In this document: in pieces, positions 25,067 through 38,504 of the stretch
How the letters are laid out: each line of letters starts with the position of its first letter
How positions within the stretch are numbered: the stretch's first letter is position 1
DNA from: Klebsiella oxytoca
GTDB taxonomy: Bacteria > Pseudomonadota > Gammaproteobacteria > Enterobacterales > Enterobacteriaceae
Assembly: GCF_009707385.1 (NCBI RefSeq)
Contig: NZ_CP046115.1
Location: 1 to 64,000, forward strand
Direction: 5' to 3'
Length of the DNA: 64,000 bases
Notes under the pieces: generated by a model
The model's database searches: none
What the model saw: the letters and a program-made list of their open reading frames with translations, nothing else
Told to the model about the DNA's origin: nothing
Program-made: the position numbers and the translations under genes

Positions 25067-25310
25067 ACGCATCCTGACTGCTGTTGGAACGAAAAGTAAA
25101 AGCCTTTCACGTTGAAATATCTACATATTTTTCATCATGAAACGAGACGAAGATAAAACGCGCAGGCTCAGCGCTATACACCATTTTAGAGCGCTATTTT
25201 TAGCCAGCGCAAACCTGTTCAGGGCAAAAAAATCAATATTACGAGCAGCAATACTAGCTATCCCACTGCTTTTGCTGTTTTTTTGATGCCTGAATAAAGA
25301 AAAATAATAA

Positions 25311-25329
25311 AATAAAACACAGTTTTAAT
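25311..25329. promoter_or_regulatory. KdgR-like operator 1
   Basis: AATAAAACACAGTTTTAAT agrees with the KdgR consensus AATRAAAYRNYRTTTYATT at all but two specified positions. It is 83-101 bp upstream of the pelX ATG. KdgR represses pectin-catabolism genes until KDG accumulates. Identified by eye from the remembered consensus. Confidence 0.55.
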
Positions 25330-25352
25330 ATTCATTTATTGTGACGCGATAA

Positions 25353-25371
25353 ATAGAAACGCCATTTCATT
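25353..25371. promoter_or_regulatory. KdgR-like operator 2
   Basis: ATAGAAACGCCATTTCATT matches the KdgR consensus AATRAAAYRNYRTTTYATT at every specified position except the second and third. It lies 41-59 bp upstream of the pelX ATG, where a bound repressor would cover the promoter. A weak CRP-like TGTGA half lies between the two operators. The rest of the 345-bp glmU-pelX gap is AT-rich and holds no recognisable gene. Confidence 0.65.
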
Positions 25372-25411
25372 TTCCTGATAATACCGCTCAATAATTACCC
25401 AGGAGAAAAAA

Positions 25412-27583
25412 ATGAATAACAAAATACCTTTGGCATTAACCCTTTGCAGCTCGATAATCGCGCTACCACTGCAGGCCAACGAAGGTTATCAATGGCGGGC
25501 TATCGCCTTCGGGCAATCCACAGACAGTAATTTCTCCTCCAACGTGCTGCCGGAAAAGATCGGCGTCAATGATGTCACAATTGCTGGCAAAAAACTGAAT
25601 CCTGCAGACCTCGCCGATCTTAGCCAGCCCATAACTATTGAGAGCCGCGGCGGAAAAATTGCCAATTCCCACGATGGGTTAACCTTCTTTTATACCGAGC
25701 TACCTGCCAGCCAGAATTTTATCCTGCAGGCAACGGTGACCGTCAATCAGTTCGGTCCGGAAAATGGCGCACGTCCGGCAGCCCAGGAAGGGGCGGGATT
25801 GCTGGTACGCGATGTGATTGGTATAGCGCGTCAACAGCCGCTAAAAGTCGGCTATGAAGAGTTTCCTGCGGCATCTAATATGGTGATGAACGCCATTATG
25901 ACCCAGGATAAAAAAGATCACTCGCATATCAAACTCCAGGCTATCAGCCGAGAAGGGATAACCCAACCATGGGGTAATGCTGGCGCATCAATAAAGCGTG
26001 AGAGCTATAAAGAGAAAATCGATTTAAAGCAAACGCCGACTTTTCAACTCAAGCTGGAACGTACCAACGACGGATTCATTACCTCATGGGCTGCGACAGG
26101 CAGCAATGAATGGATTAGTCAGCAGGTTCCTCATGCAGATCTGATTACACAACAGGATAAAGAACATTACTACGTCGGTTTTTTTGCTTCGCGTAACGCA
26201 AAAATCACCGTCAGCAACGCTTCACTCACGACCTCCGCGGCAAATACAGTCCCCTCAGCGCCATATGTTGCCAAAAGCTGGCCGCCGGTCATGCAGATTG
26301 CCTCAGGCGCAAAAAGCCAGGGCAAAGAGTATATACTCCAGGCGCGAACCAACAGTGACGGACGCATAACCGTTCGTCAGGATGAAGTGGTGATCTGGCA
26401 GGATAAAACCGTGAAGGCCGGAGAGATGTTTATCCTGCCTGCCGTTCTGCAAGAGAAAAGCACGTTCGAAGTCATCTTCACTCCAGCCACCAGCGCAAAA
26501 ACGTTAACCCAGACGCTGACGGTTGAACAAAGTGCCAAAGTGACAGGAAATAAGCTTTATGCTGCTCCAGAGGGACAACCGCAGGCTAAAGGGACGGTAG
26601 ACTCTCCTTTGGATTTAGCCTCCGCAGTAGAGCTGGTGCCTGCTGGCGGGGAAATTATATTAGCCGCCGGTGATTACCCGCAAACGACGATACCTCTTAG
26701 CGCCAGCGGCCTGAAAGACCAGACCAAGACCCTGAAAGCCGACGGTAAAGCCGTCATTCATGGCCTGTTGCTGGATGCCAGCTACTGGCATCTCGCTGGA
26801 ATAGACATTACGGACAAGAGTCTGCGTATTCAGGGTAGCCATAACCTGATTGAGAACGTCACGGCTTATCGTAACGATGATACCGGCATTCAAATTTCCT
26901 CTCCGCCGGACGTTGGTCGCCCGCTGTGGGCCAGCTATAACCGGGTGGTGAATTCTGAATCTTTTAATAACGAAGACCCGGGGAAAATTAACGCCGATGG
27001 TTTTGCGGTGAAGATGCGCGTAGGGGAAGGAAACCGGCTGGAAGGCTGTTACTCACACGATAATATTGATGACGGCTTCGACCTGTTCAACAAGATTGAA
27101 GATGGCGCCAACGGAGTTGTGGTGATCGAGAATTCCATTGCCCGCAATAATACCAGCAACGGTTTTAAGCTCGGCGGGGAAGGGCAGCCGGTTGCTCATG
27201 AGGTACGTAATAGCATCGCCATCGGGAACCATCTCGACGGTTTTACCGACAACTTTAATCCCGGCAAGCTGGTGGTGGTCAACAACGTCGCCGTAGATAA
27301 TCAGCGCTTTAACTACATATTCCGCCCAAGCCCTTATGGCGCCCCGGAAACACAGGGGATCTTCAGCGATAACCTTTCCTTGCGCAGCCAGCCGGGGAAA
27401 TATGACGATGCCGTTGTCGGAAACATTGACGACAGTAACTACTTTATCCACGGCGGCAAAAGCATTAACGCTCAAGGAAAGAGCATTAACAACACCGACT
27501 ATCAAAGTCTGGCCCTGCCGGAACCGCTAATACGTGAGGCCGACGGCAGCTTCAACACTGGTAACTTCCTCAGCCGCAATTAG
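25412..27583 (+). CDS. pelX: Family PL9 exopolygalacturonate lyase (PelX-like)
   Basis: This 723-residue protein resembles the PL9 exopolygalacturonate lyases of soft-rot bacteria (PelX, about 730 residues), which release unsaturated disaccharides from polygalacturonate by beta-elimination. The signal peptide is residues 1-22 (ending LQA), so it should be periplasmic or exported. The C-terminal half (about 400-690) is a right-handed beta helix. The PL9 active site is visible: Asp529 (ADGF), Asp553-Asp554-x-x-Asp557 (DDGFD) for calcium, and Lys586 (NGFKLGG) as probable base; spacing of the Asp residues agrees with Pel9A. Upstream are two KdgR-like boxes and AGGAG before the ATG. It interrupts the usual atpC-glmU adjacency, so it was probably gained. 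Confidence 0.9.
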   Translation: MNNKIPLALTLCSSIIALPLQANEGYQWRAIAFGQSTDSNFSSNVLPEKIGVNDVTIAGKKLNPADLADLSQPITIESRGGKIANSHDGLTFFYTELPASQNFILQATVTVNQFGPENGARPAAQEGAGLLVRDVIGIARQQPLKVGYEEFPAASNMVMNAIMTQDKKDHSHIKLQAISREGITQPWGNAGASIKRESYKEKIDLKQTPTFQLKLERTNDGFITSWAATGSNEWISQQVPHADLITQQDKEHYYVGFFASRNAKITVSNASLTTSAANTVPSAPYVAKSWPPVMQIASGAKSQGKEYILQARTNSDGRITVRQDEVVIWQDKTVKAGEMFILPAVLQEKSTFEVIFTPATSAKTLTQTLTVEQSAKVTGNKLYAAPEGQPQAKGTVDSPLDLASAVELVPAGGEIILAAGDYPQTTIPLSASGLKDQTKTLKADGKAVIHGLLLDASYWHLAGIDITDKSLRIQGSHNLIENVTAYRNDDTGIQISSPPDVGRPLWASYNRVVNSESFNNEDPGKINADGFAVKMRVGEGNRLEGCYSHDNIDDGFDLFNKIEDGANGVVVIENSIARNNTSNGFKLGGEGQPVAHEVRNSIAIGNHLDGFTDNFNPGKLVVVNNVAVDNQRFNYIFRPSPYGAPETQGIFSDNLSLRSQPGKYDDAVVGNIDDSNYFIHGGKSINAQGKSINNTDYQSLALPEPLIREADGSFNTGNFLSRN

Positions 27584-27602
27584 TTCGCCACTGTAAAAGC
27601 AC

Positions 27603-27627
27603 AAAGGTCGCTCAGAGCGACCTTTTT
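27603..27627 (+). terminator. Terminator after pelX
   Basis: AAAGGTCGCTC pairs with GAGCGACCTTT around a short A loop and continues into TTTTT, 20 bp after the pelX stop codon. Confidence 0.88.
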
Positions 27628-27716
27628 ACTTTCTTTCCTGCTTCACACCGCATGTGTTGTCGTTTTAGTTAGCGGTACAGCGCAAAAGCAGATATGGATA
27701 GTTTGATTCTTAGTTA

Positions 27717-27782
27717 TTAAAAGTACCGAAAGTGACGTTCATAGCACTGAAGAAAGCGATGATTTTGTTGAGCAGTTTCATG
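27717..27782 (-). CDS. Candidate 21-residue small protein
   Basis: Between pelX and atpC, the minus strand has ATG at 27782 behind AGGAAG with six bases between, an excellent ribosome site. It encodes MKLLNKIIAFFSAMNVTFGT-F (21 residues), then TAA. The peptide has a basic start and a hydrophobic or amphipathic helix-like middle, as many bacterial small membrane proteins have. I do not recognise it. It is AT-rich and sits in the segment that separates atpC from the inserted pelX. A perfect CRP-type palindrome lies about 45 bp upstream. Such a short frame can arise by chance; the strong ribosome site is the main support. Confidence 0.45.
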   Translation of the reverse strand, partial: HETAQQNHRFLQCYERHFRYF

Positions 27783-27820
27783 ATGTCTTCCTGGATAGTA
27801 ATTACATTTTGACTAACTAT

Positions 27821-27844
27821 TTTTGTGATTTAAATCACAAAAAG
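27821..27844. promoter_or_regulatory. Perfect CRP-type palindrome
   Basis: The 16-mer TGTGATTTAAATCACA at 27825-27840 has both CRP half-sites complete (TGTGA-N6-TCACA), and the symmetry extends to four more T/A on each side. It lies upstream of the 21-codon frame and 160 bp from the atp terminator. FNR uses a related core (TTGAT-N4-ATCAA); this one fits CRP better. The neighbouring AT-rich sequence to 27940 shows only a weak hairpin and another half-site. Confidence 0.6.
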
Positions 27845-27944
27845 AAGTCTACGCTCAATTTTTAAGTCGATCAATAAAAATGAGACCTATATCACAAAAA
27901 TATTAAACTGGCTTTTCAGTTTCGGTTTTTCTGAAACGAAACCA

Positions 27945-27982
27945 TAAAAAAAGCCAGCCTGGAAAACCAGACTGGCTTTTTA
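27945..27982 (-). terminator. Terminator of the atp operon
   Basis: AAAAAGCCAGCCTGG pairs with CCAGACTGGCTTTTT around a short loop, followed on the minus strand by a T run. It lies 16 bp after the atpC stop codon and is the expected end of atpIBEFHAGDC. Confidence 0.9.
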
Positions 27983-27997
27983 ACTTTCAAGCCGGTG

Positions 27998-28417
27998 TTA
28001 CATCGCTTTTTTGGTCAACTCGATAACGCGCAGTTTAGCGATCGCTTTGGCCAGTTCCGCAGACGCCTGAGCGTAATCCACATCACCATGAGAGCTCTTA
28101 ATGTGCTCTTCAGCCTTACGTTTCGCTTCCAGAGCTCGCGCTTCGTCGAGATCCTGGCCACGAATTGCCGTATCAGCCAGAACGGTCGTGCTGCCCGGCT
28201 GCACTTCAAGAATGCCGCCTGACAGGTAGATAAACTCTTCGTGACCGTGCTGCTTAACGATGCGAATCATACCAGGCTTAATGGCGGTGAGCAGCGGCGC
28301 GTGACCCGGGTAAATACCCAGTTCACCTTCGCTACCCGTTACCTGGATTTTCTCGACCAGACCAGAGAACATTTGTTTCTCTGCGCTGACGACGTCCAGG
28401 TGGTAAGTCATTGCCAT
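27998..28417 (-). CDS. atpC: ATP synthase F1 subunit epsilon
   Basis: Epsilon (139 residues) sits on the central stalk with gamma and can inhibit ATP hydrolysis by extending its C-terminal helices. The N-terminal beta sandwich covers about 1-86 ([20 protein letters not shown]), and the C-terminal pair of helices covers the rest ([17 protein letters not shown]). The length equals E. coli. It is the last gene of the atp operon, 20 bp after atpD, followed by a strong terminator. Confidence 0.98.
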   Translation of the reverse strand: MAMTYHLDVVSAEKQMFSGLVEKIQVTGSEGELGIYPGHAPLLTAIKPGMIRIVKQHGHEEFIYLSGGILEVQPGSTTVLADTAIRGQDLDEARALEAKRKAEEHIKSSHGDVDYAQASAELAKAIAKLRVIELTKKAM

Positions 28418-28437
28418 ATCACCCTCCGATTAAGGCG

Positions 28438-30710
<2,273 letters not shown>

Positions 30711-30760
30711 GAGCTTCTCCTCAATGCCTTGCGGCCTGCTCTAAAGCAAGCCGCCAGACT

Positions 30761-32302
30761 TTACCAGGATTGGGTTGCTTTGAAGGAATCGAGGATGCCT
30801 TTCAGCTTGCCTTCGATTTCGTCGTTATAGCCACCGGACTGGTTGATCTCTTGCATCAACGGAGCATGATCACGGTCGACGTAAGCCAGCAGAGCGGCTT
30901 CAAAACTACCGATTTTCGCCAGCTCTACATCAGCCAGATAACCACGTTCTGCCGCGAACAGAACCAGAGACTGCTGCGCAACGGACATCGGCGCATACTG
31001 TTTCTGTTTCAGCAGTTCAGTTACTTTCTGACCGTGGTCCAGCTGCTTACGGGTTGCATCGTCAAGGTCAGAGGCAAACTGGGAAAACGCCGCCAGTTCG
31101 CGATACTGTGCCAGAGCGGTACGAATACCACCGGACAGTTTCTTCATGATCTTGGTCTGAGCAGCACCACCAACACGGGATACGGAGATACCCGGGTTAA
31201 CCGCAGGACGAATACCGGAGTTAAACAGGTTGGTTTCCAGGAAGATCTGACCATCGGTAATGGAGATTACGTTGGTCGGAACGAACGCAGAAACGTCACC
31301 CGCCTGGGTTTCGATAATCGGCAGCGCAGTCAGAGAACCGGTTTTACCTTTCACTTCACCTTTGGTGAAAGCTTCAACGTATTCAACGTTAACGCGTGCA
31401 GCACGCTCCAGCAGACGAGAGTGGAGGTAGAATACGTCGCCCGGGAATGCTTCACGTCCTGGCGGACGACGGAGCAGCAGGGAGATCTGGCGGTAAGCGA
31501 CAGCCTGTTTAGACAGGTCATCATAAATGATCAGCGCATCTTCGCCGCGGTCGCGGAAGTATTCACCCATTGCACAACCGGCATACGGCGCCAGGTATTG
31601 CAGTGCAGCAGATTCAGATGCGGTAGCAACCACAACGATGGTGTTAGCCAGCGCGCCGTGTTCTTCCAGTTTACGCACCACGTTAGAAATGGTGGACGCT
31701 TTCTGGCCGATTGCCACGTACACGCACTTGATGCCGGAATCACGCTGGTTGATGATGGCGTCGATTGCCAGAGCGGTTTTACCGGTCTGACGGTCGCCGA
31801 TGATCAGTTCACGCTGACCACGACCGATTGGGATCATGGCATCAACGGATTTATAACCGGTCTGTACCGGCTGATCGACGGACTGACGTTCGATTACGCC
31901 CGGAGCGATAGCTTCAACTGCGGAGAAGCCGTCGTGCTCCAGCGGACCTTTACCATCAATCGGTGCACCCAGGGTGTTAACCACACGTCCCAGCAGGCCA
32001 CGGCCAACCGGAACTTCAAGGATACGGCCAGTACATTTAACCTTCATGCCTTCGGCGAGGTCAGCGTACGGACCCATAACAACCGCACCAACGGAGTCGC
32101 GCTCCAGGTTCAGTGCGATTGCGTAACGGTTACCCGGCAGAGCGATCATCTCACCCTGCATACAATCGGCCAGGCCGTGAATGCGGATAACACCGTCACT
32201 GACAGAAACGATAGTACCTTCGTTATGAGCCTCGCTCACAACATTGAACTGAGCAATGCGCTGCTTGATCAGTTCGCTGATTTCGGTGGAATTCAGTTGC
32301 AT
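30761..32302 (-). CDS. atpA: ATP synthase F1 subunit alpha
   Basis: Alpha (513 residues) alternates with beta in F1 and binds non-catalytic nucleotides. Walker A is GDRQTGKTA (about 169-177). The alpha arginine finger lies in the [10 protein letters not shown] segment, and the N-terminal [20 protein letters not shown] contacts delta. Length and order are as in E. coli. It lies 12 bp after atpH, typical of the tight mid-operon spacing. Confidence 0.99.
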   Translation of the reverse strand: MQLNSTEISELIKQRIAQFNVVSEAHNEGTIVSVSDGVIRIHGLADCMQGEMIALPGNRYAIALNLERDSVGAVVMGPYADLAEGMKVKCTGRILEVPVGRGLLGRVVNTLGAPIDGKGPLEHDGFSAVEAIAPGVIERQSVDQPVQTGYKSVDAMIPIGRGQRELIIGDRQTGKTALAIDAIINQRDSGIKCVYVAIGQKASTISNVVRKLEEHGALANTIVVVATASESAALQYLAPYAGCAMGEYFRDRGEDALIIYDDLSKQAVAYRQISLLLRRPPGREAFPGDVFYLHSRLLERAARVNVEYVEAFTKGEVKGKTGSLTALPIIETQAGDVSAFVPTNVISITDGQIFLETNLFNSGIRPAVNPGISVSRVGGAAQTKIMKKLSGGIRTALAQYRELAAFSQFASDLDDATRKQLDHGQKVTELLKQKQYAPMSVAQQSLVLFAAERGYLADVELAKIGSFEAALLAYVDRDHAPLMQEINQSGGYNDEIEGKLKGILDSFKATQSW

Positions 32303-32314
32303 GCTCCAGTCCCC

Positions 32315-32848
32315 TTAAGACTGCAAGACGTCTGCAAGGCGTTCAAGACGGCCGCGTACGCTACCATCAATGACCATATCACCCGAGCGGATGATTACGC
32401 CTGCCATTACAGACTTATCGATTTTGCAATTCAGCTTAACTTTGCGTGACAGACGTTTTTCCATCGCGCTGGCGATTTTCGCAAGCTGTTCTTCACTCAT
32501 TTGGGCGGCAGAAGTAACTTCTACCTCTGCGGTTGCCTCACTGGCAGCGCGCAGGTGAATGAACTGCTCGAGAACATCAGGGAGCGCATTCAGACGACCG
32601 TTTTCAGCCATTACCCGAATCAGGTTTTGACCGTTCTCGTCCAGTTGCTCACCACAAACCGCGATAAACGCATCAGAGAGCGTTTCCGGCGCCAGTGCGC
32701 CAGAGAGTAGCTCTGCCATTTGTTCGTTTTTAGTCACTTCAGCGGCAAACGCCAGCATATCCTGCCAGCGTTCAACACTGTTGTGTTCGACGGCAAAGTC
32801 AAAAGCTGCTTTGGCGTAGGGGCGAGCTACCGTTACAAATTCAGACAT
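32315..32848 (-). CDS. atpH: ATP synthase F1 subunit delta
   Basis: Delta (177 residues) sits on top of F1 and joins it to the b-subunit stator stalk. The N-terminal six-helix bundle covers about 1-105 ([20 protein letters not shown]). The C-terminal part carries the family signature [20 protein letters not shown]. The length equals E. coli. It starts 14 bp after atpF. Confidence 0.98.
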   Translation of the reverse strand: MSEFVTVARPYAKAAFDFAVEHNSVERWQDMLAFAAEVTKNEQMAELLSGALAPETLSDAFIAVCGEQLDENGQNLIRVMAENGRLNALPDVLEQFIHLRAASEATAEVEVTSAAQMSEEQLAKIASAMEKRLSRKVKLNCKIDKSVMAGVIIRSGDMVIDGSVRGRLERLADVLQS

Positions 32849-32862
32849 CAGCCCCTCCCTCC

Positions 32863-33333
32863 TTACAGTTCAGCGACAAGTTTATCCACGATGTCGCTGT
32901 TAGCAGCTTCATCCACGGAACGTTCGATGATCTTCTCGGCGCCAGCAACAGCCAGGATAGCGACCTGCTTACGCAGCTCCTCACGAGCACGTTTACGTTC
33001 GGCATCAATTTCAGCCTGCGCCTGTGCGACGATTTTGGTGCGTTCCTGTTCTGCTTCAGCTTTGGCTTCGTCCAGGATCTGAGAGCGACGCTTGTTAGCC
33101 TGCTCGATGATTACCTGGGCTTCCGCTTTCGCTTTTTTCAGCTGGTCGGTCGCGTTGGCCTGTGCAAGGTCCAAATCTTTCTTAGCGCGTTCTGCAGAAG
33201 CCAAACCGTCAGAAATTTCTTTCTGGCGCTTTTCGATGGCAGCCATTAACGGCGGCCATACATACTTCATGCAGAACCATACGAAGATAACAAACGCGAT
33301 GGCCTGGCCGAGGATTGTTGCGTTCATGTTCAC
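32863..33333 (-). CDS. atpF: ATP synthase Fo subunit b
   Basis: Subunit b (156 residues) forms the peripheral stalk as a dimer. One N-terminal membrane helix (about 5-25, [20 protein letters not shown]) is followed by a long charged coiled coil rich in Ala, Glu, Lys and Arg, with the tether and dimerisation domains, ending near the delta-binding tail VDKLVAEL. Length and order are as in E. coli. Confidence 0.98.
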   Translation of the reverse strand: MNMNATILGQAIAFVIFVWFCMKYVWPPLMAAIEKRQKEISDGLASAERAKKDLDLAQANATDQLKKAKAEAQVIIEQANKRRSQILDEAKAEAEQERTKIVAQAQAEIDAERKRAREELRKQVAILAVAGAEKIIERSVDEAANSDIVDKLVAEL

Positions 33334-33369
33334 AGCACAATACCTCTTAAAAAATAACTCTGTGGCTTA

Positions 33370-33647
<278 letters not shown>

Positions 33648-33676
33648 TCAGTTAAAACGTAGTATGTTGGTAAAAA

Positions 33677-34881
<1,205 letters not shown>

Positions 34882-34971
34882 CACGTTTTTACTCCTGCTC
34901 CCTTCGAGGTATGTCGCGTGTCGTATAAAACGTCCTTTAAGACGAAGAGTCAAGCATCAAAAAGCGGACAA

Positions 34972-34999
34972 ATTATACGGTGACGCCTCGTGATTTCAA
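34972..34999 (-). promoter_or_regulatory. Main atp operon promoter
   Basis: On the minus strand, TTGAAA (34994-34999) and a perfect TATAAT (34972-34977) are separated by 16 bp, about 90 bp upstream of the atpI ATG. The position and sequence match the known E. coli atp promoter. A second possible -35 (TTGACT) lies about 25 bp further downstream. Confidence 0.75.
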
Positions 35000-35497
35000 A
35001 CAATAAGTAGCAAAATAGTGAATAAATGTTTAATTATTTTCCGACAGACAACTTTTCACGCATTTCACCGATCTGTGAGCAGTCATACAAAACTGCAAAT
35101 AACGCGAAAACACGGCAATTAAAGCGTGCCTCAGATCACATAATAAACATTTTCAGTTAAATCGAATTAATTCTGTACATAAAACGTAAGATTTTATCCG
35201 ACTGATATTCAACATAAAAAACAGGTATTCTTTCTAAAACAATCGAGCATACAATAAAAACCTTTCATTGACATTCTTAATAAACTTTTAACATCGATAT
35301 GAACATCAATCTTCTCGACTTTTAGCGGGCTGATATTTTCAATGTTGACTATTTTGATGATGAAGTAACAAAGCAAAGTTAACGAAAAGAAAAGCCATAG
35401 TAAAGGCAAGGTTAAACCTCATCCGATAATACCGCGCCGTGACTTATTTTTTTGTAACATGCGCGGGTGCTCTTTTTTTCACATTTTTTGATAAAAA
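35000..35497. other. AT-rich rsmG-atpI intergenic region
   Basis: About 500 bp of strongly AT-rich DNA upstream of the atp promoter. A 66-codon minus-strand frame (35209-35409, TTG start, one hydrophobic segment) is the only sizeable reading frame; its composition looks random apart from the AT bias and I do not call it a gene. No tRNA, repeat or clear operator was found. E. coli has a similar-sized gap here. Confidence 0.5.
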
Positions 35498-36121
35498 TTA
35501 AATCATTTTTGGGCGAATCACCACCAGATGGCGCTCCCCTTCCAGCTGAGGAACATGGAGCTCAAAAACGTCAGAAATGGCGTATCCCTCCGGGAGGTTT
35601 GCCATTTCATCCTCTTGCGCTAATCCTTTGAGCGCATAGAAATGTCCGTTCTCCGCGGGTAAGTGATGACACCAGTTAACCATGTCATTCAACGATGCAA
35701 ATGCACGGCTAATCACTCCATCAAACGGTGGCTCAGCCGGGAACGTCTCTACACGGCTTTGCACTGGCGTGACGTTATCCAGTTTTAACTCATGCTGAAC
35801 CTGTCGCAGAAAGCGCACCCGTTTGCCAAGGCTGTCAAGCAAGGTGAAGTGGGATTCCGGACGCACGATAGCCAGCGGGATCCCCGGTAGCCCCGGCCCC
35901 GTACCGACGTCGATGAAACGCGTTCCTTTAAGGTATGGCGCAACGATAATGCTATCGAGAATATGGCGCACCAGCATCTCATTGGGATCGCGAACCGAGG
36001 TCAGGTTATAAGCCTTATTCCACTTATCCAGCATGCCAACATAGGCTACAAGCTGGTTTTTCTGGTGATCGGTAAGTGAAATACCGGCTTCATCAAGCAG
36101 ACGAGAGAGTTTGTTGAACAC
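35498..36121 (-). CDS. rsmG: 16S rRNA (guanine-527-N7)-methyltransferase RsmG
   Basis: RsmG (GidB, 207 residues) methylates N7 of G527 in 16S rRNA using S-adenosylmethionine; its loss gives low-level streptomycin resistance. The SAM-binding motif I is [17 protein letters not shown] (about 67-83), followed by [12 protein letters not shown]. The length equals E. coli. It follows mnmG on the same strand, with a REP-like palindrome in the 112-bp gap. Confidence 0.97.
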   Translation of the reverse strand: MFNKLSRLLDEAGISLTDHQKNQLVAYVGMLDKWNKAYNLTSVRDPNEMLVRHILDSIIVAPYLKGTRFIDVGTGPGLPGIPLAIVRPESHFTLLDSLGKRVRFLRQVQHELKLDNVTPVQSRVETFPAEPPFDGVISRAFASLNDMVNWCHHLPAENGHFYALKGLAQEDEMANLPEGYAISDVFELHVPQLEGERHLVVIRPKMI

Positions 36122-36145
36122 GTTCAGTACCTGTTTAAAGCAATG

Positions 36146-36172
36146 AGCCCGGAGGCGAGCGCTTACCGGGCT
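36146..36172. repeat. REP-like palindrome between mnmG and rsmG
   Basis: AGCCCGG and CCGGGCT enclose GCGAGCGCTTA-type sequence. This is the short palindromic unit common in Klebsiella/Enterobacter intergenic regions (CCCGGxGGCGx...CTTACCGGGC). As a 3' hairpin it could stabilise the mnmG end of the mRNA. Confidence 0.6.
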
Positions 36173-36233
36173 GAGAAATTAACATAGCGGATGCTTTCTG
36201 AATTAGCCGCTAAATGTATCGTTCAGAGAAGGA

Positions 36234-38123
36234 TCAGGCACTACGGCGCAGCATTCCCTGTTTTTTTAACCACACCAGCAAAATTGAAATTGCCGCAGGC
36301 GTAATGCCGGAAATACGCGATGCCTGCCCTATTGAAGACGGCTTATGATCGTTCAACTTGGCAATGACTTCATTCGACAGGCCATTGACCTGACGATAAT
36401 CAAGAGTAGCTGGCAGCAAGGTGTTCTCATTGCGCTGCTGTTTCTCGATTTCATCCTGTTGGCGTGCGATATAACCTTCGTATTTAACCTGGATTTCTAC
36501 CTGTTCAGCCGCCTGCTTGTCTTCCAGACCCGGTGAGAACGGCGACATCTGTACCAGCTGTTCATAGGTCATCTCCGGACGACGGAGTAAATCTTCACCG
36601 TTAGCTTCGCGAGACAAAGGGGCCGTAAGGTGAGCGTTAACTTCCGCCGCGCTTTCGGCCAGCGGATTAACCCAGCTCGATTTCAGCCGCTGGCGTTCAC
36701 GTTCAATGCTTTCAAGCTTCTCGTTGAAACGCGCCCAGCGTTCGTCATCCACCAGACCCAGCTCGCGACCCTGTTCGGTCAGGCGCAGATCGGCATTGTC
36801 TTCACGCAGCATCAGGCGGTATTCCGCGCGCGAGGTAAACATACGGTACGGTTCTTTGGTACCAAGGGTACACAGGTCGTCCACCAGCACGCCGAGGTAG
36901 GCCTGATCGCGACGCGGCGCCCAGCCCTCTTTTTCCGCAGAGAAGCGGGCGGCGTTCAGCCCTGCCAGCAGCCCCTGCGCGGCAGCTTCTTCATAACCGG
37001 TCGTCCCGTTGATCTGGCCAGCGAAGAACAGCCCCTGGATAAATTTGCTCTCGAGGGTCGGCTTCAGGTCACGCGGATCGAAGAAGTCATACTCAATGGC
37101 ATAGCCCGGACGGACGATCTTCGCATTTTCCATCCCCTGCATTGAGCGGACGATCTGCATCTGTACGTCGAAAGGCAGGCTGGTGGATATACCGTTCGGG
37201 TAGATCTCGTTGGAGGTCAGCCCTTCCGGCTCGAGAAAGATCTGATGCTGGTTACGATCGGCAAAGCGCATCACTTTGTCTTCGATCGAAGGACAGTAGC
37301 GAGGACCGATCCCTTCAATCACGCCGGCATACATCGGGCTGCGATCGAGGTTATTACGGATCACATCGTGGGTTTTCTCGTTGGTGTGGGTGACATAGCA
37401 CGGTACCTGACGAGGGTGCTGGGAAGCATTCCCCATAAACGAGAAGACCGGCATTGGGTCATCGCCATGCTGCTGTGCCAGAACGCTGAAATCAATAGTC
37501 CTTGCGTCGATACGCGGCGGAGTGCCGGTTTTCAGGCGGCTGACGCGTAGCGGCAGTTCACGCAAACGGCGCGATAGCGGGATCGACGGAGGATCGCCTG
37601 CACGACCGCCGCTGTAGTTATCCAGACCGATATGGATCTTACCATCGAGGAAGGTTCCAACGGTCAGTACTACCGCTTTGGCGCGGAATTTAAGCCCCAT
37701 CTGGGTAACGGCGCCAACAACGCGATCGTTCTCAACAATCAGATCTTCGACGGCCTGCTGGAAGATCATCAGATTGGGCTGGTTTTCCAGCGCAGTACGG
37801 ACAGCCTGCCGGTAGAGCACGCGGTCTGCCTGAGCGCGGGTTGCTCTCACAGCAGGGCCTTTGCTGGCGTTTAGTATCCTAAACTGGATGCCAGCGTGGT
37901 CAATAGCCCTCGCCATCAGTCCGCCGAGCGCATCCACTTCTTTTACCAGGTGTCCTTTCCCAATACCGCCAATCGCCGGATTGCAGCTCATCTGCCCCAG
38001 CGTGTCGATATTGTGTGTCAAAAGCAGAGTCTGTTGACCCATTCGCGCTGCGGCCATCGCGGCCTCAGTGCCTGCATGACCCCCGCCAATGATGATGACG
38101 TCAAAAGGATCCTGATAAAACAT
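36234..38123 (-). CDS. mnmG: tRNA uridine 5-carboxymethylaminomethyl modification enzyme MnmG (GidA)
   Basis: MnmG (629 residues) is the FAD enzyme that works with MnmE on wobble uridine U34. The FAD dinucleotide loop is [19 protein letters not shown] (about 11-29). Other family blocks present are [20 protein letters not shown] and [20 protein letters not shown], and there is a helical C-terminal domain for MnmE and tRNA contact. It flanks oriC on the left and is transcribed away from it, the arrangement linked to origin activation in E. coli. Confidence 0.98.
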   Translation of the reverse strand: MFYQDPFDVIIIGGGHAGTEAAMAAARMGQQTLLLTHNIDTLGQMSCNPAIGGIGKGHLVKEVDALGGLMARAIDHAGIQFRILNASKGPAVRATRAQADRVLYRQAVRTALENQPNLMIFQQAVEDLIVENDRVVGAVTQMGLKFRAKAVVLTVGTFLDGKIHIGLDNYSGGRAGDPPSIPLSRRLRELPLRVSRLKTGTPPRIDARTIDFSVLAQQHGDDPMPVFSFMGNASQHPRQVPCYVTHTNEKTHDVIRNNLDRSPMYAGVIEGIGPRYCPSIEDKVMRFADRNQHQIFLEPEGLTSNEIYPNGISTSLPFDVQMQIVRSMQGMENAKIVRPGYAIEYDFFDPRDLKPTLESKFIQGLFFAGQINGTTGYEEAAAQGLLAGLNAARFSAEKEGWAPRRDQAYLGVLVDDLCTLGTKEPYRMFTSRAEYRLMLREDNADLRLTEQGRELGLVDDERWARFNEKLESIERERQRLKSSWVNPLAESAAEVNAHLTAPLSREANGEDLLRRPEMTYEQLVQMSPFSPGLEDKQAAEQVEIQVKYEGYIARQQDEIEKQQRNENTLLPATLDYRQVNGLSNEVIAKLNDHKPSSIGQASRISGITPAAISILLVWLKKQGMLRRSA

Positions 38124-38212
38124 GTTGGTATGCCTCGCGTAAAGCGGTTTGAAAATAGATTGAAGCCCGGGCCGTGGATTCTACTCAACTTTAGCCTTTC
38201 GAGAAAGCGCCG

Positions 38213-38479
38213 GGATCCTGAGTATTAAAAAGAAGATCTTTTATTTAGAGATCTGTTTTATTGTGATCTCTTATTAGGATCGGCTTGTCTTGTGGATAAG
38301 TCAGATCCGCAATTTAAGATCAAACGCTTAAGAAGGATCGCTTTCTGTGAATGATCGGTGATCCTGGTCCGTATAAGCTGGGATCAAAATGAAGGGTTAT
38401 GCACAGCACAAAAATCAGTCTACGGTTATACTTTGGATAACTACCGGTTGATCCAAGCTTTTAAGCATAGTTATCCACA
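38213..38479. other. Chromosomal replication origin oriC
   Basis: The segment between mnmG and mioC is the enterobacterial oriC. The left AT-rich unwinding region has the 13-mer type repeats (GATCTTTTATTT, GATCTGTTTTATT, GATCTCTTATTAG). DnaA boxes are R1 TGTGGATAA (38291-38299), R2 TTATGCACA (38397-38405), R3 TTTGGATAA (38432-38440) and R4 TTATCCACA (38471-38479). GATC Dam sites are dense (about eleven from the left edge), as needed for SeqA sequestration. Spacing and flanks match E. coli. R2 differs by one base from the E. coli TTATACACA as I recall it. Confidence 0.97.
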
Positions 38480-38504
38480 GAAGAAAGAGTGATCTTTACA
38501 ATTC

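Noticed and set aside
30770..32449. A 559-codon plus-strand open frame antisense to atpA and atpH
   Set aside because: It is the complement of two highly conserved genes and its composition (Thr/Asn/Gln/Arg rich, no domain) is that of a mirror frame. No ribosome site or promoter supports it.
35209..35409. 66-codon minus-strand frame in the rsmG-atpI gap
   Set aside because: TTG start and a partial GAGG site, but AT-driven composition, no family resemblance, and position in a known promoter gap. Left as intergenic.
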